Below are positions 23,161 to 30,245 of a DNA stretch of 33,692 nucleotides, piece after piece; positions within the stretch are counted from its first letter, which is position 1, and the number at the start of each line of letters is the position of its first letter. The notes beneath the pieces are model-generated. The model did not search any database. It was not told where the DNA came from and saw nothing but the letters and a program-made list of their open reading frames with translations. Made by a program: the position numbers and the translations under genes. Source of the DNA: a virus; the IMG/VR virus record IMGVR_UViG_3300005253_000156, positions 1 through 33,692 of that record, one strand, 5' to 3'.

Positions 23161-23233
23161 TGACGAGGGGAGGGATGCACTTGAGCGGTGCCTCACGGAG
23201 GGTGCCTATGAGACTCGGCCCCTCCCCCCGTCA
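23161..23233 (-). ncRNA. Structured RNA element between decoration and ligase genes
   Basis: On the minus strand, bases 23233-23220 and 23174-23161 form a 14-bp stem including one G-U wobble; on the plus strand that pair would be A-C, so full pairing exists only in the transcribed strand. The 45-nt interior can form smaller helices, such as GCAC/GUGC around 23177-23191 and CUCA/UGAG further in. No U-tract follows, so it is not a plain terminator. It fills most of a 114-nt gap ahead of the ligase ribosome binding site. Confidence 0.5.
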
Positions 23234-23239
23234 CCGCGT

Positions 23240-23776
23240 TTATCGAACGTCGATGAAAACCCCGTTGGTGTTGGACGGCGCACCAGAGACGCTATCAGCA
23301 ATAATCGTCCCTAGAATTGTACCCGCCGTACCAGCCGAAACATCCGCTACACCAAGAGTGGTAGAGGTCCCGAGGATGTCCCCGTTGACCAGGGTTCCGG
23401 TGGTCATGGCGAAGGCGTAATACCCGTATATCAACATCGCCGCCAACTCACCAGAGGCCACGGTCCCGCTCTTGGACGTAACGGCAGAGGCCGGACCAAC
23501 AATGAGCCCCGCAATTAAGGGGCTGTCATTCGTATTCGATTTCTGTACGTCCACGCCTGGATTGGTGGCTCCAACCACCCACTCAACGACCTCGCCGGCA
23601 AACATTACACAGTTCGTAGTGCCGGCTGTGTGACAGACGTTCCGGACGTTTATGATGATCCAATCGGAATCCGTTCTTCCGATGGAACTCGGGGTTCTTA
23701 TTGCCCATGCCGGCGCAACCATCACGAAGATGAGGGCCGACACGATGAGGCTTCTAAGTATTCGCTTCATCATCAT
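23240..23776 (-). CDS. Probable capsid decoration protein with Sec signal
   Basis: Start chosen at the triple ATG 23776/23773/23770 behind GGGGGA, directly after the capsid stop; a longer frame into the capsid gene has no support. Signal peptide: MMMKRILRSL, IVSALIFVMVAP, AWA-IR. The mature part (about 155 aa) is small, Gly/Thr/Val-rich beta (GEVVEWVVGATNPGVD, TLVNGDILGTSTTLGVADV, GTILGTIIADSVSG), much like small head-decoration proteins (DUF2190-like in character). Position right after the capsid gene supports that, but the cleavable export signal is unexpected. Confidence 0.55.
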   Translation of the reverse strand: MMMKRILRSLIVSALIFVMVAPAWAIRTPSSIGRTDSDWIIINVRNVCHTAGTTNCVMFAGEVVEWVVGATNPGVDVQKSNTNDSPLIAGLIVGPASAVTSKSGTVASGELAAMLIYGYYAFAMTTGTLVNGDILGTSTTLGVADVSAGTAGTILGTIIADSVSGAPSNTNGVFIDVR

Positions 23777-23781
23777 TCCCC

Positions 23782-24759
23782 CTAACCCGTGATGTTGGTT
23801 GAGACGCCCTGCTTTGCGGCGTTGCTCATGGTTAACTGGGCAATCAGCACTATGGCCGAGACGGCCAGCCAGGGCTGATTGGCGGGCGAGGCCGGGGGAT
23901 ACATCCGGAAGTTCCCGCCCTTGAGAACCTTGATCCTGAGATACCGCGTATTCAGGAAGTAGAAGTGGTCCGCCGGACAATTCTCATCGTACACCACGGC
24001 GGCACCGTGAAACGCGGCGTTTGCGAAGCCGACCTTGGCAAGAAGCTCGTTTGTGCCTACGCGAGTCCTGTCCGTCGGGCCGGCTGTGTAGAAACGGTAG
24101 ATCAGCGGTGTCGTGACACAGAAGTTTGGGCTGTCATTCGACCGCTTCGACGCATCGAGGTAGGTTTCCTCTAGGTGGTGCCAGCCATCGAGCCACGTCG
24201 CCTTGAATGACGTAAGCGCCGTGGTCTTGACCTGGTTTCTCCACCAAATGTTGAGGGCGTCCGACCTGTCGATGTCTCCTACCGTTCCGGTTGTCGGATC
24301 GTCTGCGATGAGAAACCTCAGCCCGTGAATCCGAGCCGAGTCAGACCCGTCGTTGAAGAGGTCAACCCCCAGGCCCTCGCCCATTGTGATTTCGGCTTGA
24401 ACTTGGGTGTCGCGCACGATGTCCCCTAATTGATGGACACCGGCGTTTTGGAGAACTTCCCAGTCCTCAAGAACAATCGGGGCCGCACCCCTTACCTGGG
24501 TGTAGATGGCATGGGTGAAGCCTTCTTGAGGCGTCATGTCCAGAGTTCCCCATTTCTCGTAGTAGTCCCAAGAGCCCTTGCCGTACATCAGCCGTTCGCG
24601 GAAATCTCTGGCGCCCGTAACTTCCTTCATCTGGTCCTTGGCTCTCAAGAACCAGAATAAAGGTATCATCTTCGATACATTGTCCTCCATTACGGGCGAG
24701 AGCTCGAACAGCGTTTCGGCGAGGATCTTGGTTGTGATTTCCGCGCCTCCAATCGCCAT
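23782..24759 (-). CDS. Major capsid protein (HK97-fold type)
   Basis: 325 residues starting MAIGGAEITTKILAETLFEL. Features match podovirus/siphovirus major capsid proteins: an N-terminal helical arm, the central RGAAPIVLEDWEVLQNAG segment (about 90-107), a hydrophobic core with IADDPTTGTVGDIDRS and WWRNQ (spine and A-domain region typical of phage capsids), and the C-terminal YFLNTRYLRIKVLKGGNF to PWLAVSAIVLIAQLTMSN. It follows the scaffold gene by 10 nt and has GAGGATA before its ATG. No N-terminal delta domain, consistent with a separate scaffold. Confidence 0.85.
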   Translation of the reverse strand: MAIGGAEITTKILAETLFELSPVMEDNVSKMIPLFWFLRAKDQMKEVTGARDFRERLMYGKGSWDYYEKWGTLDMTPQEGFTHAIYTQVRGAAPIVLEDWEVLQNAGVHQLGDIVRDTQVQAEITMGEGLGVDLFNDGSDSARIHGLRFLIADDPTTGTVGDIDRSDALNIWWRNQVKTTALTSFKATWLDGWHHLEETYLDASKRSNDSPNFCVTTPLIYRFYTAGPTDRTRVGTNELLAKVGFANAAFHGAAVVYDENCPADHFYFLNTRYLRIKVLKGGNFRMYPPASPANQPWLAVSAIVLIAQLTMSNAAKQGVSTNITG

Positions 24760-24769
24760 TTAGCTATCC

Positions 24770-25504
24770 TCAAGCTGGCGGAATCGGAATCCCCAACCGA
24801 GTAAGGACTTTGTGATAGACGCTTTGGGTGACTTGCTCTTTCTTTTCCTTGTCCTCATGGGGGAGCTTGTCATACCATTCACGCCCTTCCGTGCCCACCA
24901 TCTCTGGGGACACGCCTTCCCCGGAATGTACCGCAACCGTCAGCTTCTTTTCTGCGAGGAGCTTCACACGCTCTGCCTCCGAGGTCTTACCAGAGGCTTC
25001 GAGGAGTTCGGGCAACTTACCTACGATAATTTGCCCGTAAGCCTCTTCGGCGGTAATAAATCTGCCCGCCGCTCCTGCCTCTGCCTTGACCGCCGCGATC
25101 TCCGCCGAAAGTGCTTCCGGCTGAAACTCTGGAGGCACTTCCTTAATCGCGGAGACTTTGGTTTGCAGACCAACGGAGTGTTGCGACTCTAACAGCGACT
25201 TCACCATCTCCACCATCGGGGCCACCCTGGAACTATCCAGGCCCCCAACGGCTTTCGAAATCAGCCCTTCGATAAAGGCCACATCTTCGGGTTTGTAGTC
25301 CCCTGGAGCCTCTACCTCCGGCGTTGGTGCAGGACCACCATCCTCGGTCGGGCTTTTTAGAGCCGCAATTTGCCGGTTGAGATTCTGAATTTCCTCATCC
25401 CTGTCGGCAATTCTGGCGTCCTTGTCCTTGCCCTGCGCTGTCAGCACTTCGAGCGGGACCGTTCGCTCCTCTGGGTTACCCTTGTCGTCCACTTCTCCTG
25501 GCAT
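24770..25504 (-). CDS. Capsid scaffolding protein
   Basis: 244 residues from ATG 25504, chosen over 25537 because GGGGAGG lies just upstream. Charged and helical throughout: coiled coil near the N-terminus (KDKDARIADRDEEIQNLNRQ), a Pro/Glu linker, a helical centre and a C-terminal segment (LPHEDKEKKEQVTQSVYHKV). This composition and placement immediately before the major capsid gene is the classic scaffold arrangement; there is no protease motif. Confidence 0.75.
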   Translation of the reverse strand: MPGEVDDKGNPEERTVPLEVLTAQGKDKDARIADRDEEIQNLNRQIAALKSPTEDGGPAPTPEVEAPGDYKPEDVAFIEGLISKAVGGLDSSRVAPMVEMVKSLLESQHSVGLQTKVSAIKEVPPEFQPEALSAEIAAVKAEAGAAGRFITAEEAYGQIIVGKLPELLEASGKTSEAERVKLLAEKKLTVAVHSGEGVSPEMVGTEGREWYDKLPHEDKEKKEQVTQSVYHKVLTRLGIPIPPA

Positions 25505-25565
25505 TTTCCGTCCTCCCCATGGTCCGGCTTCGACCATCGCTATTTAGAGCCCGATATTTAGGGAT

Positions 25566-25590
25566 GGGCGGGGTCGGCTGCACCCCGCCC
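25566..25590 (-). other. 9-bp hairpin in the scaffold-capsid leader
   Basis: GGGCGGGGT (25566-25574) and its complement (25582-25590) enclose a 7-nt loop. No U-tract follows in the direction of transcription. A 5' stabilising hairpin for the highly expressed capsid message is a reasonable guess. Confidence 0.5.
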
Positions 25591-25635
25591 GGTGCGACGG
25601 TTTGCCAACCGCCGCGTTTATAGCCCGTTACGCCC

Positions 25636-25674
25636 AAAAAGAAAAACCCTATCCGCCCGTTGCAACGGATAGGG
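25636..25674 (-). terminator. Intrinsic terminator between head accessory genes and scaffold
   Basis: Arms at 25647-25655 and 25666-25674 pair over 9 bp (CCCTATCCG / CGGATAGGG), loop 10 nt, then TTTTTCTTTTTG on the minus strand. It ends the transcript carrying portal and the small genes, or attenuates it before the capsid genes. Confidence 0.85.
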
Positions 25675-25734
25675 CTATGCTTTCCCTTTGGACTTCCCCG
25701 CTGGCCGGCGGGGCGTTATCCTATGAAGAAGTGC

Positions 25735-25980
25735 CTAGTGTGTCGTCGGAAGAATTATTCTAGGCTCCTCGTTTTTCATTTTCTCCCTCAACGCATCGTA
25801 ATAAGCGTCGAGCAATTTCTCTCCTATCTTTAAAATTCCGTATGCCCTGATGGGGTCGTTAAGCGGCCCCTCAACAAACGGAGGAGCATCAGGAGGTATT
25901 ATTATGGACATCGTAATCGTCTCGGGCGGGGGTTGTGCCGCTCGAACAACCTTCTTCGGCTTTGCTCTCCGATTGGTCAT
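25735..25980 (-). CDS. Hypothetical 81-aa protein
   Basis: Basic N-terminus (MTNRRAKPKKVVRAAQPPP), a strand-like ETITMSIIIPP, then helix LKIGEKLLDAYYDALREKM. Its ATG 25980 overlaps the stop of the 49-aa gene. No family recognised. It is the last gene before the terminator. Confidence 0.5.
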   Translation of the reverse strand: MTNRRAKPKKVVRAAQPPPETITMSIIIPPDAPPFVEGPLNDPIRAYGILKIGEKLLDAYYDALREKMKNEEPRIILPTTH

Positions 25981-26126
25981 CGGGTCAACCCCTTCTCCAC
26001 CCGTTCAATGTCTCGCATCAGGGCTCGACGAATCAGAGCCGAAAAAAAGGCGGGCGGCTTTGTTCTTTCCTCGCAATCGTTGGGCCTGTGCCCTGGGTTC
26101 CATTTTTTACACCAGCCGCACTTCAT
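25977..26126 (-). CDS. 49-aa Cys/His knuckle protein
   Basis: Begins MKCGWCKKWNPGHRPNDCEE, a CxxC followed by H and C that fits a zinc knuckle, then a basic helical end. ATG 26126 overlaps the upstream stop (ATGA) and its stop overlaps ATG 25980 likewise. The double coupling supports a real gene. Function unknown. Confidence 0.55.
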   Translation of the reverse strand: MKCGWCKKWNPGHRPNDCEERTKPPAFFSALIRRALMRDIERVEKGLTR

Positions 26127-26440
26127 ATCTCGCCCCGCTCCTTCAATCGGGCCCGAGCCCTTTCCATCGCGTCCTTTATGTCCGGCTTCGTCCGGACGGT
26201 CTTGTGGACGCCCTCCTTACAATGAGGGAAATCTTCGATTGGCGCAAGCCCTTTCTTTTCAAACTTTCTATGCAGGTCGTTCTTGGAGGTAACGTACTGC
26301 CCCAATGAAGGGTTAAAATGGGGCTTGATTATTTGCACCGCTGGCCCGATGCCAGCCCGGTAGTGCTTGACCTCTCCTGCGGGAACGACCTTCTTTTGCT
26401 CCCGGCAATAGATGAATCGCTCCTTTACTCTCCTGCCCAC
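26123..26440 (-). CDS. Hypothetical 105-aa basic protein
   Basis: I start it at GTG 26440, six bases after GGAG; a TTG four codons earlier is the alternative. A CREQKKVVPAGEV hairpin-like start precedes FNPSLGQYVTSKNDLHRKFEKKG, a layout often seen in small phage proteins encoded near portal genes (a short zinc-less ribbon followed by a basic helix). The C-terminus is basic and helical. Role unknown, perhaps head assembly. Confidence 0.5.
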   Translation of the reverse strand: MGRRVKERFIYCREQKKVVPAGEVKHYRAGIGPAVQIIKPHFNPSLGQYVTSKNDLHRKFEKKGLAPIEDFPHCKEGVHKTVRTKPDIKDAMERARARLKERGEI

Positions 26441-26508
26441 AGCAGCCTCCAACGCTCCTTGTATATTTCAAGCACATCCTTCGCGCAATGAACAAAGTAT
26501 CGTACCAT
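26425..26508 (-). CDS. Possible 27-aa peptide gene
   Basis: ATG 26508 lies six bases after the stop of the 114-aa gene, with AAGGG upstream. The frame encodes MVRYFVHCAKDVLEIYKERW plus seven residues and its stop lies inside the next gene, so it could couple the two. The peptide is an amphipathic aromatic helix. Weakly supported: short length and no homologue known to me. Confidence 0.3.
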   Translation of the reverse strand: MVRYFVHCAKDVLEIYKERWRLLWAGE

Positions 26509-26513
26509 AACCC

Positions 26514-26858
26514 TTACGGGTTTAGGAGTCGCCATTTTACCAAGCGCTCCCCGATAATGTCCAGCCTGTCCTCAGCCTTGGTCATTCGCATTTGAAGTTT
26601 GGCTAGAGACTTAAAAAGGTCCCGAGTGTGCTTAGAAGATATATCTCCGGATGCCTCCTCAAGGGCTATGATGCGCTCCCACTTCTGATTTATTTGCTCC
26701 ATGCGGGCTTCGTTCTCTGCGTAAAGGGCAGACGAAGCGTACCAGTCGGCCCTTGCCTGATAGAAGCGAATGTGAAAGATGGCGGCGGTCCACAGGACAA
26801 GGATGAAGCCGCCGAGGAGCGCAAACCAAGGCCAATGGACTTTCAGGCGAAATCTCAT
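26514..26858 (-). CDS. Membrane-anchored coiled-coil protein
   Basis: 114 residues with one N-terminal transmembrane helix (WFALLGGFILVLWTAAIF, about 11-28), then an extended helical region with heptads (EARMEQINQKWERIIALEEA, LAKLQMRMTKAEDRLDII). Predicted N-in, C-out like inner-membrane spanins, but it lies next to portal and away from the lysis genes, and no outer partner lipoprotein is seen. Start overlaps the portal stop. Confidence 0.5.
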   Translation of the reverse strand: MRFRLKVHWPWFALLGGFILVLWTAAIFHIRFYQARADWYASSALYAENEARMEQINQKWERIIALEEASGDISSKHTRDLFKSLAKLQMRMTKAEDRLDIIGERLVKWRLLNP

Positions 26859-28711
26859 TGCTGGCCCCCCGCAAGTGCCTGGAGTATGTTTGCTGGCTCT
26901 TGCCCGCCCTCTTCACCCTCCTCTAATTCTTGCTCGGGCGGGGGAAGGTCCACTAGGTAGTCCTCTGGATTGGGAAGGTTGTGGGCGGCGACGACATCCT
27001 CGAACATCCGGACGTAATCGGGGGCCTTTCCTTGAAAACCCAACGCTTCCCTCGTCGCTGGATTGATTGCAAGAGAGAACAAATCCGTCTTGAGAATCCT
27101 ATCGAGCTCCGGGTTGGGCTGTTGCGACGAGCCGACCTTGACGGAAAAATGTACCTCTGCCCGAATGTCCTCCGATGGAATAACCGCCCTTTCCTGCTCC
27201 GCTTGGCCTGGGTCTGCAAACATCAGAGCGATGGGATAGTCCACGAACCTGAGAATCACCTGGACCAACCTTCGGGCCTGACCAGTCACAAAGTCATCGA
27301 CTTTATCTTGGTCAACGCTCAGGGCTACATCGGAACCCTTTTCGATAAGAACGGCCTCGCCTTTGGTTTTTCTCCTACCCTCTCCCGATCTCTTGGCTTC
27401 CGAAATGCCTGTTGAAATTCTAAGGTCATTCAGTAACTGATTTAGGTGGATAAATGTCGCAGGGTCGATGCCAGGATTGGGCATTCCAGAAAAAACCTTG
27501 TTGGGGTCGTCCGTCGTTATGATAATGGAGCCAAGGTCGCCCTGCTTTGCCTGTCTAAGGGTGGCTTCATCTAAACCATCTGACCTTACTGCCAGCCTCG
27601 CAACAAACTTGTCAATGTGGGCCATAATCCTTTGCCGGATAGTGACGTACTCAAGCCTTACCGCTTCGTCTATCTTCGGTAGGGGGGTTCCGTAAACGTC
27701 TTTCCCTGGAGAAATGCAGGGCTGGAAGAAGTCGTAGGGGTGCCCGTCCAGCACTTCATAGGGATTGGCCGATGAATGAAGGAAGTCGCGGACCGTAGGC
27801 TCTATGATGTGAAACTGGTTGTTTTTCATATCATAGATTTCATATATTCGGATGATTTTATATTCCTCGTCGCCCGCGAAAGCGTCCCTATCGATGCCAA
27901 GCATCCTGCGTCCTTCGGGCATCTCGACAATATGAGTTCCTTGGAGGTTTTCGGTAAGTTCCTTCGGGTAGAGGGGGTTATTCTTAACGGTTGAGAGAAA
28001 GGTCGTAATTTCTTGACCAACCCATTGAAGTTCATCCATCTCCTTCGAGCCTACCGGAAAGAGCATATCGAATGGGGAGACATTTATTACGAAGGGCCTC
28101 TCGTCGGCGATAAGTTCGTGATATTTCTCAGGGTCAAGAACGCCCTTCTTTTCGTCTTTTAGGAGCCCCATCTGTCTCAGGCTTCGCTCGGTGACGGCGA
28201 TGCTGTCCTCGTCTCTCTCATCTACGGCTTCAATGGGCTCGCCAAAGATTGCCTTGTACCCGGTCTTTGTTACCCCAAGGTTGGTGATTATTCCGTTTAT
28301 GAGGGCCTTTTGGTTGGTCCTCTTAATTTTCAACTCTCGCTGGTAGTATTGGGCTAACGCTTCAATCATCGGCGCGAGTTCAATCACCCTGTCGGTGGTT
28401 TTCTTAACGATCAACTTGGGGTCTTGGAAGTAAATATGCCCGAGGAGGATTTTGGCGTTCGAGTAGAGGATGTTCACCCAGAAGTCGAAGTATTGTTGCA
28501 TCTCCTCTGCGCCCCAGGTTATGACCCTTTCACCCCGAAGCTCTACAAAGAAGCGTATTACGCTTTCCTTCCACTCGTCCCGACGGGCAAGCGAAGCCCC
28601 GATGCGCCTTTTCCACATCTCGTAGGTGGGGGCGCCATTGGGGCCACCTGACGGCCTAAGCGTAGGACCGCTTGTGAGTCCTTCGGGACGTATGGGAAAC
28701 CTAAGAGGCAA
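26855..28711 (-). CDS. Portal protein
   Basis: 618 residues beginning with a TTG codon (28711), preceded by GGGAGGG at good spacing right after the upstream stop. N-terminal WKRRIGASLARRDEWKESV, then FDFWVNILYSNAKILLGHIYFQDPKL with YQRELKIKRTNQKALINGI, YEIYDMKNNQFHII, the wing/stem part with RLEYVTIRQRIMAHIDKFVARL and SGISEAKRSGEGRRKTKGEA-like helices (near 435-455) are all characteristic of podovirus-type portal proteins. The C-terminus is Glu/Gln-rich and disordered (PPPEQELEEGEEGGQE). Forms the dodecameric packaging vertex. Confidence 0.85.
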   Translation of the reverse strand: MPLRFPIRPEGLTSGPTLRPSGGPNGAPTYEMWKRRIGASLARRDEWKESVIRFFVELRGERVITWGAEEMQQYFDFWVNILYSNAKILLGHIYFQDPKLIVKKTTDRVIELAPMIEALAQYYQRELKIKRTNQKALINGIITNLGVTKTGYKAIFGEPIEAVDERDEDSIAVTERSLRQMGLLKDEKKGVLDPEKYHELIADERPFVINVSPFDMLFPVGSKEMDELQWVGQEITTFLSTVKNNPLYPKELTENLQGTHIVEMPEGRRMLGIDRDAFAGDEEYKIIRIYEIYDMKNNQFHIIEPTVRDFLHSSANPYEVLDGHPYDFFQPCISPGKDVYGTPLPKIDEAVRLEYVTIRQRIMAHIDKFVARLAVRSDGLDEATLRQAKQGDLGSIIITTDDPNKVFSGMPNPGIDPATFIHLNQLLNDLRISTGISEAKRSGEGRRKTKGEAVLIEKGSDVALSVDQDKVDDFVTGQARRLVQVILRFVDYPIALMFADPGQAEQERAVIPSEDIRAEVHFSVKVGSSQQPNPELDRILKTDLFSLAINPATREALGFQGKAPDYVRMFEDVVAAHNLPNPEDYLVDLPPPEQELEEGEEGGQEPANILQALAGGQQ

Positions 28712-29215
28712 TCAGATGCCCTCCCTGTGGCCTTCTGCCCTCAGAGCAAAGCCTCTCACGACCTCGCGCCGGAAATAGCCCGCCGCCGTCCACCGGACCT
28801 TCACTTGCAGATACATGGGAGGCTCTTGGGCTTGACACATATTGTAAGATGTAGGAGTTTCGTTAATCGTCATCGTCCCGATGCCTAGATAACACTTCGG
28901 GGCCACCCTAGTCGCCATCGTGGTGACGAACTCTGTAAAATCCCCCCCCGCAATGGTGTAGCCGCTCGAACTCTTGATAGGGCTCAACCACGACCCCCCA
29001 TCAAAGTGAGCAGTCTCTACGATAATATCTTCGGCATAGGACGAGGAGGGATTGTAGATTTTCCACACCACGCGCAACCAATCGTTCCCGGCCTGATTGT
29101 GAAACTCGAAGCTCGATATAGTCACCCGCAAGGGCGTGACGGGGGCAAAAAACCAAACCCCAATTCCGCCGGCCAAGAGAACGATCAGCAGCCAAATGTA
29201 CCACTTCTTAATCAT
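28712..29215 (-). CDS. Membrane-anchored beta-sandwich protein
   Basis: 167 residues: MIKKWYIW, a hydrophobic helix LLIVLLAGGIGVWFFAPV (an uncleaved anchor or signal), then strands (TPLRVTISSFEFHNQAG, LRVVWKIYNPSSSYAEDIIV, YLQVKVRWTAAGYFRREV) and two Cys (YLG to NMCQA) that could form a disulfide. The layout is like LEA-14 or Ig-like periplasmic domains. The TGA stop is directly followed by the portal TTG. A second membrane-targeted protein beside portal is unusual. Function unknown. Confidence 0.5.
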   Translation of the reverse strand: MIKKWYIWLLIVLLAGGIGVWFFAPVTPLRVTISSFEFHNQAGNDWLRVVWKIYNPSSSYAEDIIVETAHFDGGSWLSPIKSSSGYTIAGGDFTEFVTTMATRVAPKCYLGIGTMTINETPTSYNMCQAQEPPMYLQVKVRWTAAGYFRREVVRGFALRAEGHREGI

Positions 29216-29227
29216 CGTAATGCTCGC

Positions 29228-29716
29228 TTACTTCCCAAGCTCCCCCAGGAGTCTCTGAATCTCGATGCGAAGGTGCATGATCTCGGGCTGGACCTCGCCT
29301 TGCTTAATCCGGAGCTTTTCCTTCGCCAGCGCCGGAATGACGTACTTCTTGGCGAACGTCTCAACGACCATGCACTTGACCATCGCATTGACCGCCGCCG
29401 GCTTCATCGTCGGGGGAAAGAATCTCGACGTTTCGGCCTTAATCTCGGCCATGCTGAGATAGACCAGGCCGAGGGCCATCTCCCGACCGGCCTTCTCCAG
29501 TTCGCCGCTGGCGCGATCCGTAAACTCCTCAAGCAGTTCTTCCCGTTCGCTCTTTGGAAAGGCATCGTTCTCGTCGATGCTCTCCAAGGTCTTGAGCTTC
29601 GATTCCGTAACCTTCAAAAGCTCTCGGGTCTTGTCGAGGAGTTCCTTCTTCTTCGCGGCCTCGAGTTCCTTGACAACCGCATCTGCCTTTTTCTCTAACG
29701 CCGTAGTCGGAGTCAT
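29228..29716 (-). CDS. Hypothetical 162-aa coiled-coil protein
   Basis: Almost entirely helical: KKADAVVKELEAAKKKELLD and TRELLKVTESKLKTLE form coiled coils, followed by a hydrophobic helix pair (ALGLVYLSMAEIKAET, AVNAMVKCMVVETFAKKYV) and a final LRIEIQRLLGELG. GGGGAGG precedes ATG 29716. Located upstream of portal, so a packaging or head-assembly role is possible; small-terminase-like identity was considered but no DNA-binding motif is visible. Confidence 0.5.
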   Translation of the reverse strand: MTPTTALEKKADAVVKELEAAKKKELLDKTRELLKVTESKLKTLESIDENDAFPKSEREELLEEFTDRASGELEKAGREMALGLVYLSMAEIKAETSRFFPPTMKPAAVNAMVKCMVVETFAKKYVIPALAKEKLRIKQGEVQPEIMHLRIEIQRLLGELGK

Positions 29717-29719
29717 CGC

Positions 29720-29890
29720 CTACCTCCCCTTCACCCTGCTCTGGCTCTTCTCGATGCCGCCGGGGTTGCTCCCCTTGCCGACCTTCTGCGGGTTGCCGGT
29801 CGACTTGGACGGACCCAACCTCGGGGGCGACGATGGCTGCTTGTGAGAACCCTTGTCGATTCCTTGTCCTTTGCCAGGATGCTTAGGCAT
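29720..29890 (-). CDS. 56-aa Lys/Gly/Ser/Pro-rich basic protein
   Basis: Starts MPKHPGKGQGIDKGSHKQP at ATG 29890, with GGAAGGAG upstream; the longer frame to 29920 would overlap the zinc-ribbon gene by 38 nt. Entirely low-complexity and disordered with many Lys, Gly, Ser and Pro. Might bind nucleic acid by charge. Its TAG lies in the ribosome binding site of the next gene. Confidence 0.5.
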   Translation of the reverse strand: MPKHPGKGQGIDKGSHKQPSSPPRLGPSKSTGNPQKVGKGSNPGGIEKSQSRVKGR

Positions 29891-30182
29891 TTGCTTCTCC
29901 TTCCGCTTTTTCGATGTCAATAAATTTCCCCTTGGAGCCGACTATCATGCTCCCAGGGGGCAAGTCCTTCTCCACCGTGACCTCCACGGTCACATTTGGG
30001 GCAACAGCAATCTTTATCTTGACGGGAACCGCCCCCACCCCCTCCAACATGTCCAACCACGGCTTTTCGTAATCGCAACTACGGCAGTAAGCCCGTATCT
30101 CGCCGCCGAAGATGACCGACTCAAGCGGCTCCTCGCAGTCAGAACAAAAAACCAAGCCGTCACCAGCGGATATGGGGGTCAT
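29883..30182 (-). CDS. 99-aa zinc-ribbon protein
   Basis: LVFCSDCEEPL (10-20) and RAYCRSCDYEK (30-40) give two CxxC knuckles, a C4 zinc ribbon. A beta-rich C-terminal part follows (VKIKIAVAPNVTVEVTVEKD). AGGATGAAGG precedes ATG 30182 and a sigma70-like promoter lies immediately upstream, making this the first gene of the head-assembly transcript. Possibly nucleic-acid or RNA-polymerase binding; unproven. Confidence 0.6.
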   Translation of the reverse strand: MTPISAGDGLVFCSDCEEPLESVIFGGEIRAYCRSCDYEKPWLDMLEGVGAVPVKIKIAVAPNVTVEVTVEKDLPPGSMIVGSKGKFIDIEKAEGEANA

Positions 30183-30190
30183 GCCTTCAT

Positions 30191-30219
30191 CCTATACGCT
30201 ACGTCGGCAACAATGTCAA
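30191..30219 (-). promoter_or_regulatory. Sigma70-like promoter for head-assembly operon
   Basis: TTGACA (30214-30219) and TATAGG (30191-30196) are 17 bases apart on the minus strand. The predicted start falls at about 30184, two bases before ATG 30182, so the message would be nearly leaderless, or the true start lies further upstream. The weak -10 lowers confidence. Confidence 0.45.
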
Positions 30220-30245
30220 ACGGCGGTTGGGGTTAATCCATGACA

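Larger units (their letters stand above)
25505..25734 (-). promoter_or_regulatory. Structured leader ahead of scaffold and capsid genes
   Basis: A 230-nt gap with no gene. It contains the terminator at 25636-25674, a 6-bp GC hairpin (25696-25713), a 9-bp hairpin (25566-25590) and a possible -10 box TATAAA at 25617-25622 with a poor -35. Two copies of CTAAATA with CG at one flank, 14 nt apart (25541-25547 and 25555-25561), lie 37-57 nt before ATG 25504 and could be a protein-binding site. The promoter is uncertain; placement after a terminator argues one is needed. Confidence 0.35.

Noticed and set aside
26313-26495. 60-codon minus-strand frame overlapping the 105-aa gene
   Set aside because: Low-complexity Arg/Gly composition; the GTG-started frame fits the ribosome binding site and continues the coupled gene chain.
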